Of a stretch of 64,000 bases of DNA, positions 9,492-18,639 are shown piece by piece. Origin of the DNA: Bacteroidota bacterium (GTDB lineage Bacteria > Bacteroidota > Bacteroidia > Bacteroidales > JAAUTT01); the NCBI GenBank assembly GCA_023429135.1, contig JAEYWD010000037.1, positions 13,124 to 77,123 of the forward strand. The letters run 5' to 3'. Within the stretch, counting starts at the first letter, position 1. Every line of letters starts with the position of its first letter. Below the pieces are notes generated by a model that did no database searches, was not told the origin of the DNA, and worked only from the letters and a program-made list of their open reading frames with translations. Both the position numbers and the translations under genes were made by a program.

Positions 9492-11018
9492 ATGAAAACA
9501 AATACCATCATATTAATATTCTGTTTACTCCTCTTATTGGGTGCATCCTGTTCCAAATTCGACGAAATAAACACAAATCCCGATGTTTCTACCCAAGGAG
9601 ACGCATCTATGTTGCTCACCGGTATAGAACTTTCTTTGAGACCAGGTACCGGGAAAAACTTCATGTTCCCTTTTCTCCTTCAAAAGGAAATTATTTGGAC
9701 AGAAGGAGCTATTTCCGACATTCAGTACAATAAATTTACCCGAATAGATTATTCTATCTACTCCACCCTGAAAAATGTAAAAAAGATGGAAGAGGTTGCT
9801 GTTAGATCTGGAAATAACATTGATGCTTATAGAGCCGCTGGTCATTTTTTCAGATGTTTTAAGCTGTTCAATTTAACCATGCAGGTTGGTGATATTCCCT
9901 ATTCCGATGCCCTGTTGGGAGAATCGGGGGTTTATAAGCCTAAATACGATAACCAAAAAGATATTCTGGTCTCTATACTCAACCACCTGGATACAGCATC
10001 TGTATTATTTTCCAAGGCAATAGACAATAATCAGAAGCTTTCTGGTGATATCTTTTACTCAGGAAATCCTTCCAAATGGTTAAAAATGGTCAACAGTTTT
10101 AAGCTGCAAGTGCTTATCAATCTTTCCGCAAAAGAAAACGATAGCGATTTGAATATCATAAATAGGTTGAAAGCCATAGTTAATAATCCAGATCAAAATC
10201 CGGTTATGTCATCCAATTCCGATAATTTCCAAATTGTATACAGGGATAAAGAAGGGGAGAAAAAACCTTTTTATGTGACAGGATTTGAGGTATATGCCAT
10301 AACATCATCTTTTGTTGTAGATAAGCTAAAAAGCCTTCAGGATTACAGACTATTCTATTATGCCGATCCTCTTGCAGGAAAACCTGAAGGAGAATTCGAT
10401 TCATATGCCGGACTGGACCCTTCAGCCCCTAACGATAATAACTTGGTACTATATGCATTAGGGAAAGCTTCGCCGATTAATAAATTGTATTATAACAAAG
10501 ACTATCCTCAGGGATTTCCGTATGTTATACTGGGATACGCTGATGTACAGTTTATTTTGGCCGAAGCTGCAGCAAGGGGTTGGATTAGTAATGCCGATCA
10601 GTATTATAAAAAAGGTATTAAAGCTTCCATGGAATTCAGAATGAACAATATCGATTCAAAATGGGTTCATGGGATGCCCCTTACGAGTGCCTATATAACT
10701 TCATATTTGGAAAAGTCCGAGATTCAGATTCCTTCGGATAAAGAAGGAATGCTCAAACAAATTATATGGCAAAAATATCTGGCATCGCTTTTTCAAAATG
10801 ACTGGAATGTTTATTTTGATTATAGACGTACCGGATACCCTGAATTTCCTATAAATCCTGCAACTAACAGAAATGAAACTGTTGATAAGATGCCGTTGCG
10901 CTGGTTGTATCCCGATGTTGAATATAATTATAACCAGGAGAATATACAACAGGCTGTGACTCGTCAGTTTGCAGGAAAAGACGATGCAAACCAGACAATA
11001 TGGTTACTTAAGAATTGA
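9492..11018 (+). CDS. SusD/RagB-like surface lipoprotein
   Basis: A 508-residue lipoprotein has lipobox LGASC (Cys about 20) and the mature start FDEINTNPD, typical of the SusD-like 2 branch (PF12771 type). The helical TPR-like scaffold includes GYADVQFILAEAAARGW and a C-terminal block WQKYLASLFQNDWNVYFDYRRTGYPEFP in pieces. SusD proteins are lids over the SusC barrel and bind the substrate at the cell surface. The gene follows susC by 17 bases and is certainly in its operon. The SusD-like 2 branch is often linked to non-classical substrates. Confidence 0.93.
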   Translation: MKTNTIILIFCLLLLLGASCSKFDEINTNPDVSTQGDASMLLTGIELSLRPGTGKNFMFPFLLQKEIIWTEGAISDIQYNKFTRIDYSIYSTLKNVKKMEEVAVRSGNNIDAYRAAGHFFRCFKLFNLTMQVGDIPYSDALLGESGVYKPKYDNQKDILVSILNHLDTASVLFSKAIDNNQKLSGDIFYSGNPSKWLKMVNSFKLQVLINLSAKENDSDLNIINRLKAIVNNPDQNPVMSSNSDNFQIVYRDKEGEKKPFYVTGFEVYAITSSFVVDKLKSLQDYRLFYYADPLAGKPEGEFDSYAGLDPSAPNDNNLVLYALGKASPINKLYYNKDYPQGFPYVILGYADVQFILAEAAARGWISNADQYYKKGIKASMEFRMNNIDSKWVHGMPLTSAYITSYLEKSEIQIPSDKEGMLKQIIWQKYLASLFQNDWNVYFDYRRTGYPEFPINPATNRNETVDKMPLRWLYPDVEYNYNQENIQQAVTRQFAGKDDANQTIWLLKN

Positions 11019-11268
11019 TCTTTATATTGATATTGAATTTATAGAAACACTGATTAATTAATAAGATTGCCAAAATGAGCTATCCGTGACCGTAAGATTT
11101 GATATAAACTCAATGATTACTGTCATGGATGCTCTACCTTGTTATCCTAGAGCGATTATGAACAGATAAGATATGATAATCTCGGTATAAGTACCTGAAA
11201 TCAAAGTTAAACCGGCAAATCTTTTTAATTAAAAAAACGAATATTTTTAACATATGACCTTTTAATAC

Positions 11269-12333
11269 ATGAAACAACGTTTTTCTTTTCTCATCATATT
11301 TTTATTCTTTTTGTGTGCATGCCATACGGAATCTTCGAAGAGTAAGAATGTTTTAACCGAACCTTTGAAGAGTGGTGCCGATTTAAAAGTATTACAGTTA
11401 AATGTTTGGATGGCGGGATCAAAAATAGAAAATGGTACTGAAGCTATCGCCGATATAATAATTGAAACAGGTGCCGATTTGGTTACACTAAGTGAAGTGA
11501 ATACTCAATTTATGGTATCGCTGGTATCGGCTTTGCGTAAAAAGAATGTAACATTTCACTTTGTTCCCACCAACGATTGCGGGATATTAACAAAATACCC
11601 CGTTATAGAGCAAAAATTTATTTATTCTCCCGATGAAGGATTTAATGGAATACTCAAAACAAGTATTACCCTTACGGATAAGAAATTATGTCTTTATTCA
11701 GCTCATTTGGATTATCAGCATTACGGAGCATTTCTTCCAAGAGGTTATGACGGACAAAGCTGGAAGAAGATGCCTGCTCCAGTGACTGCGCCCGATGAAG
11801 TATTATCTTTTAACAGCAAATCAAGGCGCGAAGATCAGATTGGAGAGCTGATACGGGACGCTGCCAGGGAATCGGCAAAGGGGAGTATTATTCTTGTGGG
11901 AGGTGATTTTAACGAACCCTCACATCTGGATTGGGTCGAGACCACAAAGAATCTCTATGATCATAAAGGAGCCATTATTCCCTGGCCTTGCACATTGATG
12001 CTTCAAAATGCAGGTTTTTGTGATACATACCGGGAGTTTTTCCCTGATCCGGTTGCACACCCGGGATTTACCTGGCCAAGCAATAATCCTCTTGTGGATG
12101 TAAATAAACTTTCGTGGGCCCCGGAGAGCGATGAAAGAGATCGTATCGATTTTATTTTCTATCAAAAAAATCAGGGTCTGAAACTTAATAAAGTTACCAT
12201 TGTGGGGCCTCTCGGAACCATTTTGAAAGGAAAGAGGGACGCAGACCAACTTAATGATTCAATTTTTTCACCCAAAGTTCCGTGGCCTTCAGATCATAAA
12301 GGAATTCTGGCAATATTTTCTTTTGAAAAATGA
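11269..12333 (+). CDS. Endonuclease/exonuclease/phosphatase-fold lipoprotein
   Basis: This 354-residue protein has a lipobox (LCAC, Cys about 18) and then an EEP (DNase I-like) domain. The metal and catalytic motifs are all present: LNVW (about 44-47), LSEVN with the metal-binding Glu (about 74-78), GGDFNE (about 207-212) and a C-terminal SDHKG (about 342-346). The fold is shared by nucleases, sphingomyelinases and inositol phosphatases, so the substrate is a phosphodiester or phosphomonoester of unknown kind. It is cell-envelope anchored and lies 250 bases after susD on the same strand. This suggests that it processes the ligand taken up by the SusCD system. The strong terminator that follows closes the locus. 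Confidence 0.88.
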   Translation: MKQRFSFLIIFLFFLCACHTESSKSKNVLTEPLKSGADLKVLQLNVWMAGSKIENGTEAIADIIIETGADLVTLSEVNTQFMVSLVSALRKKNVTFHFVPTNDCGILTKYPVIEQKFIYSPDEGFNGILKTSITLTDKKLCLYSAHLDYQHYGAFLPRGYDGQSWKKMPAPVTAPDEVLSFNSKSRREDQIGELIRDAARESAKGSIILVGGDFNEPSHLDWVETTKNLYDHKGAIIPWPCTLMLQNAGFCDTYREFFPDPVAHPGFTWPSNNPLVDVNKLSWAPESDERDRIDFIFYQKNQGLKLNKVTIVGPLGTILKGKRDADQLNDSIFSPKVPWPSDHKGILAIFSFEK

Positions 12334-12374
12334 ATAAAGTCATAACAGAACTATAACCTTTTTATGATTTAACC

Positions 12375-12403
12375 AAACCCCCGTCTTCCGGATGGGGGTT
12401 TTA
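12375..12403 (+). terminator. Bidirectional terminator between the EEP lipoprotein and the CDF transporter
   Basis: ACCCCC and GGGGGT form a stem around an 11-base loop, flanked by A and T runs, in the 72-base gap between convergent genes. It can serve both. Confidence 0.8.
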
Positions 12404-12405
12404 CT

Positions 12406-13314
12406 TTAATCTTCAACATCCGGTTCAAAAAACACCCACTGAATTGCAGGATTCTTCTTTTTAAGTTCGGCCTCGCAAGTGTTTATATTCTCGATAAGTT
12501 GTTTTACCGACTCCACCTTATTCATTTTAACCTTTAGTGCAACCATTATTTGAGCTCCAAGTTGCAGAGTAATAATATTAAGTACTTTTTCAATTTCGGG
12601 ACGTGATTCCAAAAACTTTTGAAGTTCCAAACGAGTCTCATCATCAGAGCTTTGTCCTATTAAAAGGTTTTTAACTTTCACCGCCAAAAAGAAGGAGATG
12701 ATGATCAGCAGAGCCCCAATCCCAATGCTTCCTATGGCATCGAAAACAGGATTTCCGGTAATCATCGACATTAGTACAGCTACCAGTGCAAAAACCAACC
12801 CCAATAAGGCTGCAATATCTTCTCCCAGTACAATTACCAATTCACTTTGACGGCTTTTCTTAACCCATGTAAAGAGATTGACGTTGTGTCTTAATTTATT
12901 TATTTGGGTTAAACACCCATAAAGGGAGGCTGCTTCAAGCACAATACTCACAGAAAGAACAACAATGGCTATTATGGGGCTTTTAAGGCCTTCGTGCGAG
13001 CTTAATTTGTGAATACCCTCGTAAACCGAGAATAAGCCGCCCATGCTAAATAAAATCAAGGCAACGATGAAAGACCAGAAATAAATTTCCTTACCATATC
13101 CCAACGGATGCTCCTGGTCGGGTTTCTTTTTCGACGATTTTAGCCCTAAAAACAAAAGACCCTGATTACCACAATCGGCAAATGAGTGAATGGATTCGGC
13201 AAGCATAGCTCCCGAACCGGTAATAATTGCAGCAATTGTTTTGGTTACAGCTATCCCAAAATTTGCCAGTAAGGCAAAAAGGATCGATTTAACAGAGGCT
13301 TCCTGATGCGACAT
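12406..13314 (-). CDS. Cation diffusion facilitator family transporter (ZnT9-like branch)
   Basis: The 302-residue protein has six membrane helices and a cytoplasmic C-terminal ferredoxin-like domain (about 215-295). Metal-site residues in helix 2 read HSFAD (His and Asp three apart). In helix 5 the usual HxxxD is replaced by GEDIAALLGL, which is the version found in the ZnT9/SLC30A9-like branch. CDF proteins export Zn, Mn, Fe or related ions in exchange for protons from the cytoplasm. The altered helix-5 site makes the metal uncertain. The gene is monocistronic and convergent with the uptake locus to its left. Confidence 0.9.
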   Translation of the reverse strand: MSHQEASVKSILFALLANFGIAVTKTIAAIITGSGAMLAESIHSFADCGNQGLLFLGLKSSKKKPDQEHPLGYGKEIYFWSFIVALILFSMGGLFSVYEGIHKLSSHEGLKSPIIAIVVLSVSIVLEAASLYGCLTQINKLRHNVNLFTWVKKSRQSELVIVLGEDIAALLGLVFALVAVLMSMITGNPVFDAIGSIGIGALLIIISFFLAVKVKNLLIGQSSDDETRLELQKFLESRPEIEKVLNIITLQLGAQIMVALKVKMNKVESVKQLIENINTCEAELKKKNPAIQWVFFEPDVED

Positions 13315-13489
13315 GCGATAAATATTTATGCAAAGAGTTTATTTGATTTTTGAAATGCAAAAGTAAATAATACTCACGATCGTTAAGCAGAAAGTGTTAC
13401 TTTCATAAAAGAAATATTTGTGCTTTCTTCAGAAATTAAGAAATTGTTAGTATTTTAAAGGTGAATTTTGAGCATAATCGTAAATAGAA

Positions 13490-13891
13490 ATGTTTAAAAA
13501 GAAAAGGGTACCGGAAAGTATTGGGAAGAAATCGATTATGGTTGTTGACGATAGTAAGTCGGAGCGTCTATTGATCGGAGCATTGTTTGAGGATAGCTAC
13601 GATATTATTTATATGGAAGATGGCCAAAAAGCACTTAGCCATATAGCTGAGGTTCAGAAACCTGATCTGATTTTGCTCGACATGGAAATGCCCCAAATGA
13701 ATGGCCGTGTGTTTTTAAGAAGATTGAAACATCAGATTGCTTTTAAGAATATTCCGGTTATTTTTATTTCATCAGTGAACAGCAACCTTATTATAAAGTC
13801 AATGCTTAAGCAGGGCATAGTTGATTATCTTGTGAAACCAATAAAACCTGAAGAATTAATTAACAAGGTAAATGCTGTAATGCAGGGCTAA
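13490..13891 (+). CDS. Receiver-only response regulator
   Basis: The 133-residue protein is a CheY-like receiver domain with a 15-residue basic N-terminal extension and no output domain. Key positions are present: the acidic pair in VVDDSKS (about 20-21), the phosphoacceptor Asp in LILLDMEMPQMNG (about 63), Ser in FISSVNS (about 91) and the conserved Lys in VKPIKP (about 114). It would act by protein-protein contact in a phosphorelay or motility/stress switch. No histidine kinase is adjacent. The next gene is convergent, 39 bases away. Confidence 0.92.
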   Translation: MFKKKRVPESIGKKSIMVVDDSKSERLLIGALFEDSYDIIYMEDGQKALSHIAEVQKPDLILLDMEMPQMNGRVFLRRLKHQIAFKNIPVIFISSVNSNLIIKSMLKQGIVDYLVKPIKPEELINKVNAVMQG

Positions 13892-13930
13892 GGTTTTCGG
13901 ACATTGAAATCTCGTGAGCTTAAGCAAGCT

Positions 13931-15136
13931 TTATTTTCCGCAGAATTTATTCAGATAACCCATTGCCTCGCTATTCCCCTGGTTCGCTGCTTTTTGCCAG
14001 TAATAACAAGCTGCCGAATTATCCTGAAGTTTATATTTGGCAATTCCTTTACCAAGATTGGCTTCAGCATCTTCAGGGTTTAAATCAAGCGCCATTCCAA
14101 AGTCTTCATCAGCATTCTGAAGCTTCTGTGTTTTCAGGCTTAACTTTCCTCTTAGCAAATAATAATCTTTGTTAGTCTGATCTTTTTGAATCAGATTATT
14201 TAGTCCGTCAATAGCATTTATATAATTCCCCTTATCAGCATCAATTTTTATTTGAGCCAACTGAACCTCAGAATTATCAGGCAGACAGAAATTGATAAGT
14301 TTAAGGTCTTTATTTACCTCTTCGGAATTGCCAAGAGCTTTGTTGAGTTCGATACGACTAAGGTAGTATTTTGCATTATAAGGGTTTCGTTTAATGGCAT
14401 CGTTTATAGAGTTTAAAGCTTCTTTTGTCTTGCCGTTTTTTTGAAGTACCTGAGCCTTCAGATAATGATACTTATCGTCGGCTGATTTGTAGCTTATGGC
14501 TTGAGTAATGGATTTTTCGGCAGCACTGTACATTTTCCGCTCCGAAAAGAATCTTGACTGTTGATAGAGAAGCTCAGAATTTGTAGAATATTTCCGTAGC
14601 GCTTCATCCAGTAATCCACTAAGATACTGGGTGTCGCCATTTTCGGCAGCAGCATTCACCTGGTTTACTTTTAATTCGGCTTCAGTATATTCAATTTTTT
14701 GCCACATGTTTTCCCATGTGGTATTGCCTCTAAAGTTTTTAAAGGCTTCATCGTTGATAATTTTGCTTATAGGTAATTTGTTTTTTTGGGTAAAATAAAC
14801 ATTCAAATGCTCCATAGCCTTTGACATATTACCGTCCATTCCAGCGCAACGTGCCAATTGTAACTGAAATGAACCGGGACTTTCCTTTTCCAGCTCGGAA
14901 TAAATGGATGATGCCTCCCGGAAATTTTTAAGACCATATTGAATATCGGCCATGATTCGGGAATATTGCTTGTTGTCTTTCGAAGTTGTTTGATTAATCG
15001 CTTCCTTAGCTTCGCTAAAATGATTCTCATTGACAAGTAGTCCGGCTTTCAACAAAAAATTATCCGCGTTTTGGGCACTTGCAAGCGGGGGCAAAAAACT
15101 TCCAAAAATAAGCAGGAGAATTATATAGTTCTTCAT
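13931..15136 (-). CDS. Secreted tetratricopeptide-repeat protein
   Basis: A 401-residue protein has a signal peptide (cleavage after LASAQ, about residue 22) and about eight TPR units spanning most of its length, for example YYLLRGKLSLKTQKLQNADEDF-type and LGKGIAKYKLQDNSAACYYW-type helices. The last unit is of Sel1-like spacing (AANQGNSEAMGYLNKFC). It is encoded 34 bases after the large type B T9SS surface protein on the same strand, so the pair is likely an operon. TPR proteins next to such surface proteins commonly assist in their assembly or in the secretion machinery; here that is only inferred. Confidence 0.85.
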   Translation of the reverse strand: MKNYIILLLIFGSFLPPLASAQNADNFLLKAGLLVNENHFSEAKEAINQTTSKDNKQYSRIMADIQYGLKNFREASSIYSELEKESPGSFQLQLARCAGMDGNMSKAMEHLNVYFTQKNKLPISKIINDEAFKNFRGNTTWENMWQKIEYTEAELKVNQVNAAAENGDTQYLSGLLDEALRKYSTNSELLYQQSRFFSERKMYSAAEKSITQAISYKSADDKYHYLKAQVLQKNGKTKEALNSINDAIKRNPYNAKYYLSRIELNKALGNSEEVNKDLKLINFCLPDNSEVQLAQIKIDADKGNYINAIDGLNNLIQKDQTNKDYYLLRGKLSLKTQKLQNADEDFGMALDLNPEDAEANLGKGIAKYKLQDNSAACYYWQKAANQGNSEAMGYLNKFCGK

Positions 15137-15170
15137 TTTTTACAGTGTTAAATTAATAGGTTATGGAAGA

Positions 15171-17780
15171 TTACTCTTCCAGAGGTTTGGCCCTTTCTCC
15201 ATAAAATACAGTTATAAAACCTGTAATCGTTCGCGGTTCAATACCTGTCAAACGTGGTTCGAACACGTCGCATATATAATAGTAAACACCTGTTGGTACA
15301 AACTTTTTGGAATCTATATCTCTCCCATCCCAGTTTATGGCAGGGTTTTCGGTTTTGAAAACAAGTTTGCCCCAACGGTTAAATATTTTCATATTAACCT
15401 TATTAACATAGTTGTTAGGGTTGTATGCTTTGAAAATATCGTTCATTTGATCTCCATCGGGCGAAAAAACATTAGGCAGATCATAACCTGCACAACTATC
15501 TATGCAAACTATTACCGAAGGCTGGCTCTCGTTTCCAAAACTGTCGATTGCGGTTACCTGGTAACATGCGGCTAACGACTCTGGTGAAATGTGCCGGTAA
15601 GTTGTTTGGTTGGCGTCGTTTATTTCTGCAATCATCTGAAGGTCGGAATTAATCTGATTTTTGTAATAAAGTTTGTACGAAACTACATCGTTAGCACAGG
15701 TAAGATTTGGATTATTCCAGCTTACAACGTTCAAAGAACTATCACATTTAGAAGATACAGTAAGTGCAGGAGGGCATGGCGGGGTTGTATCTATTGGCGT
15801 AGTGCAGGCACTGTGCGACCAGTTTACATTATTGAAACGTACACCGTTCAATATTCTGTAACCATAGCTTTTTACCCTATAACATACCTCCTGATTGTTG
15901 GCGAGATTATTATCAATATATACTTCGCTGTTTGTAAACCCTATAGAGTCGAATGCCTGTGTAACCTTGTTCTGACGATAAATAACATATTGATTGTTTA
16001 GCCAGGGGACATTACGGGCAAAACGTATCTGAACCTGGTTATCTTCGGGCAGCAGGTTGGGATATGTTGTGGAAGCAACCTCGGCATTGCCTATTTTAAA
16101 TCGGTCGCCCGGGGCGTTGTTATAAAGCTCAACTTTGTAAACATGTGGATAAACTGTTGTATTGATGCCCTTATGGACATAAAACGTATCGAGCAGGTTT
16201 GCTGTCTGGTACGAGGCTATTTGGGTGAAATTGTTACCCGTAATCTGATTGGAATGATAAATAATGTATTCGTAAGGTCCGAGGGCCGGAATGGTATCGA
16301 GCTTAACAGGTTTTGCCCACGATATATACACCTCTCCATTAGACTGATGAATCACATTCACACTGGCATTTAAAAGAGACGGATTGCCCGGAATTAATGT
16401 GGAACAAGCTTCATCTGACGGATAACTTAAAGCGCCATCGGGGAAGTAAGCTACAATACGATAACAGTAGTTGATTCCAAGATTCAGCCCCACCCCTTTG
16501 TTGTTGTCGATATATGCTGTATCGTTAATGCTTTTAAGAGTAGCAATAAGTTCATAACCACTGTTGGGAACTAAACCACCTGCACAACTGTCGGTAACAT
16601 TAGCCACCGAAGAAGTACTTCTGTAAATCATATATCCAGCGGCATTGGAGCAAATAGTTTTCGACCATTTTAATGAAATGGCGTTATTGCTGGGAACAGC
16701 CCTTAGATTTTTAGGTCCTGGGGCCATTATGCGAATGTTAAAATTGTCGATATCCACAAGTTTTAATCGTGCATAATTATCCTCAGCCTTCAAAACTACA
16801 GTATAGGGTTGCTTTCTTACATGACTGCAGTCGGTTTGCCAGCGAAAAACTGAAGTTGCAACACCTCTGTCGGAGATAATTGGTGTAAAAGTTGCCGGTG
16901 AGTTTTTCACGACAAATGGTCCGCCTGTGGCAGTGTGAGTTACTTTGTCATTATCCACGTCGATACTGGTAAGGTTAAGTCGTATGGAATCTCCTGCCAT
17001 TACACATAAATCTTTCATAGGTGGGTTTTCAGGCGGGTTATTGTTGGACTTATGAACTTCAACCTGCATATCACGGATGATATTATTAATTTTCACTCCG
17101 TTACGCCATTCTTCAATATTCATGGCAATGTTAAAAATACCGCTGTCCATTGGTGCGTCCCAAATCAGATCTCCAGTAATTGAATCCACATAAAGCTTTT
17201 TCGAAGCCCGGGGAAATGAATAATTTTCAATAGGTTTTCCATTTTCCTTAGTACAAATGGTAAGCTTATACGAAATGCTATCTCCGTCAATATCAAAAGC
17301 TGCAGGATTGTGGATAAAAGTACGACCTATGGCTGCCTTATCTATCGGATAATTTAAAAGAACCGGTGTGTTATTAACTCCCAGGACCGGGTTTATTACC
17401 ATAGTGGTCTTTATCGAAAAAATAACATTTACCGAGTTTGGGATGTTAACAACACCAAAATTTCGGTTAGGATCCTGCATTACAATTTCGTAGGTTCCGG
17501 GACCAGGAAATTTATGCCGTATGATATAAGTGTTTTTTCGGTAAAAATCCGGTAGTTCAATTTTACTGGCACGTTGAGCAACTGATGCCGTATTATCGCC
17601 CCATTGGATCTCAAGTTGATCACGATCGGCAGCACTCAAAGTATAGGTAAAGGTGGTGATTGTAAATTCGAATTCGTATTGCGAAATCTGACGGTAGGTA
17701 ATTTCGCCCGCCCGATTGTGTGTAGCTCTTAAATGCAAAGCTATACCCATTAAAAGAATTGCAAGTATTGCCTTTTTCAT
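15171..17780 (-). CDS. Large surface protein with type B T9SS (gliding-motility-type) C-terminal domain
   Basis: The 869-residue protein has a signal peptide ending at about LRA-THNRAGEITY. A PKD/cadherin-like N-terminal half follows, then three or four fibronectin type III-like modules (about 370-770, each with a paired cysteine pattern such as NYCYRIVAYF or CYRVKSYGYR). The C-terminal type B sorting domain (about 785-860) has the signature NVFSPDGDQMNDIF, then FNRWGKLVF and GVYYYICDVF. Such proteins cross the outer membrane by the type IX system and are attached to, or released from, the surface. It is the first gene of a two-gene unit with the TPR protein. The ligand or adhesive role is not readable from sequence. 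Confidence 0.9.
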   Translation of the reverse strand: MKKAILAILLMGIALHLRATHNRAGEITYRQISQYEFEFTITTFTYTLSAADRDQLEIQWGDNTASVAQRASKIELPDFYRKNTYIIRHKFPGPGTYEIVMQDPNRNFGVVNIPNSVNVIFSIKTTMVINPVLGVNNTPVLLNYPIDKAAIGRTFIHNPAAFDIDGDSISYKLTICTKENGKPIENYSFPRASKKLYVDSITGDLIWDAPMDSGIFNIAMNIEEWRNGVKINNIIRDMQVEVHKSNNNPPENPPMKDLCVMAGDSIRLNLTSIDVDNDKVTHTATGGPFVVKNSPATFTPIISDRGVATSVFRWQTDCSHVRKQPYTVVLKAEDNYARLKLVDIDNFNIRIMAPGPKNLRAVPSNNAISLKWSKTICSNAAGYMIYRSTSSVANVTDSCAGGLVPNSGYELIATLKSINDTAYIDNNKGVGLNLGINYCYRIVAYFPDGALSYPSDEACSTLIPGNPSLLNASVNVIHQSNGEVYISWAKPVKLDTIPALGPYEYIIYHSNQITGNNFTQIASYQTANLLDTFYVHKGINTTVYPHVYKVELYNNAPGDRFKIGNAEVASTTYPNLLPEDNQVQIRFARNVPWLNNQYVIYRQNKVTQAFDSIGFTNSEVYIDNNLANNQEVCYRVKSYGYRILNGVRFNNVNWSHSACTTPIDTTPPCPPALTVSSKCDSSLNVVSWNNPNLTCANDVVSYKLYYKNQINSDLQMIAEINDANQTTYRHISPESLAACYQVTAIDSFGNESQPSVIVCIDSCAGYDLPNVFSPDGDQMNDIFKAYNPNNYVNKVNMKIFNRWGKLVFKTENPAINWDGRDIDSKKFVPTGVYYYICDVFEPRLTGIEPRTITGFITVFYGERAKPLEE

Positions 17781-17807
17781 GTGTTTATTTTATTTTTTTA
17801 AAGTCAC

Positions 17808-17865
17808 ATGGAACATCCATTATAGCCATTGCTGCTGTTGTATATTTGTCACATGGATGTTTCAT
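17808..17865. repeat. Inverted repeat in the leader of the T9SS surface protein gene
   Basis: ATGGAACATCCAT (17808-17820) and ATGGATGTTTCAT (17853-17865) pair at 12 of 13 positions with a 32-base spacer. Each is preceded by GTCAC, so the arms are also partly direct repeats. The element lies 28-85 bases upstream of the start at 17780 and could be an operator pair or an mRNA hairpin. Confidence 0.4.
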
Positions 17866-17960
17866 AATTCAGTTTTTTAAGTAGACGAAGGTTTTCTCAA
17901 ATGGTTGATTGAAAATCTTCGGTTCTTATCATTATTAAGATTCTGATTAAATTATAACCC

Positions 17961-18455
17961 CTATAGCTTAATACTTATTTTATAATTACTAACATTCAAA
18001 TTATACCCTTTTTCCTTACCATCTATGCTGGTGATAAGTAAATTAGTCTGATTTTCGAAAGTGTCCAGTAAAATTGCGTTTTCAATCTGCAACGATTTAA
18101 CTTTTCCCTTTATCGGAGCATTAAAGAAAAGCATAATTCCATCATCAGTCATTTCATAATTTTGTAAAACAAGCGGAATTAAGGTTTTGTTATTAGCTTT
18201 CAGCGAAAAGATCTTACTGAAATAAGTATCAATATGCTTTCTCCATTCGGGATGAATACTGTCGGTTCCCAAATTTAAAGTTAAATTGTAGTTATGAATA
18301 AAAGCCAGTTCAAAATCATCGCGGAAAACCTTCACCGACATAGTTGCCATCTTATCCTTCGAAACATATTCAAAGTTAGTAACAGCAACATGTACCGGGT
18401 GCATGTATGCTAAAAAAGCAAGCTTTAAAAACAAGTATAGTTTTAGAGTGAACAC
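17961..18455 (-). CDS. DUF6702 family protein
   Basis: The 164-residue protein has a hydrophobic N-terminal segment followed by MHPVHVAVTNFEYV, the conserved opening of DUF6702, and the family's later block VKVFRDDFELAF. These are periplasmic or outer-membrane-facing proteins of unknown function, common in Bacteroidota. The start codon is GTG at 18455. A TAAATTTG -7 box (forward 18473-18480) lies just upstream and leaves a leader of about a dozen bases, which supports this start. The gene is divergent from xerD. Confidence 0.82.
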   Translation of the reverse strand: MFTLKLYLFLKLAFLAYMHPVHVAVTNFEYVSKDKMATMSVKVFRDDFELAFIHNYNLTLNLGTDSIHPEWRKHIDTYFSKIFSLKANNKTLIPLVLQNYEMTDDGIMLFFNAPIKGKVKSLQIENAILLDTFENQTNLLITSIDGKEKGYNLNVSNYKISIKL

Positions 18456-18639
18456 CTTATTTAGTTTTGTTACAAATTTATAATTATTTTACTTTGCTTT
18501 TCCGGCATTTACACGTAATTTGGTAATGAAGGTGAAATAATAGCTATTGCAAAAATGTTTTCCAAAGCTTTTGTATAAACTATACAGATTAACAGGTTTT
18601 TTCCCTAAAGTTTAATTGTTAATTCATAAGGAACTCAGT

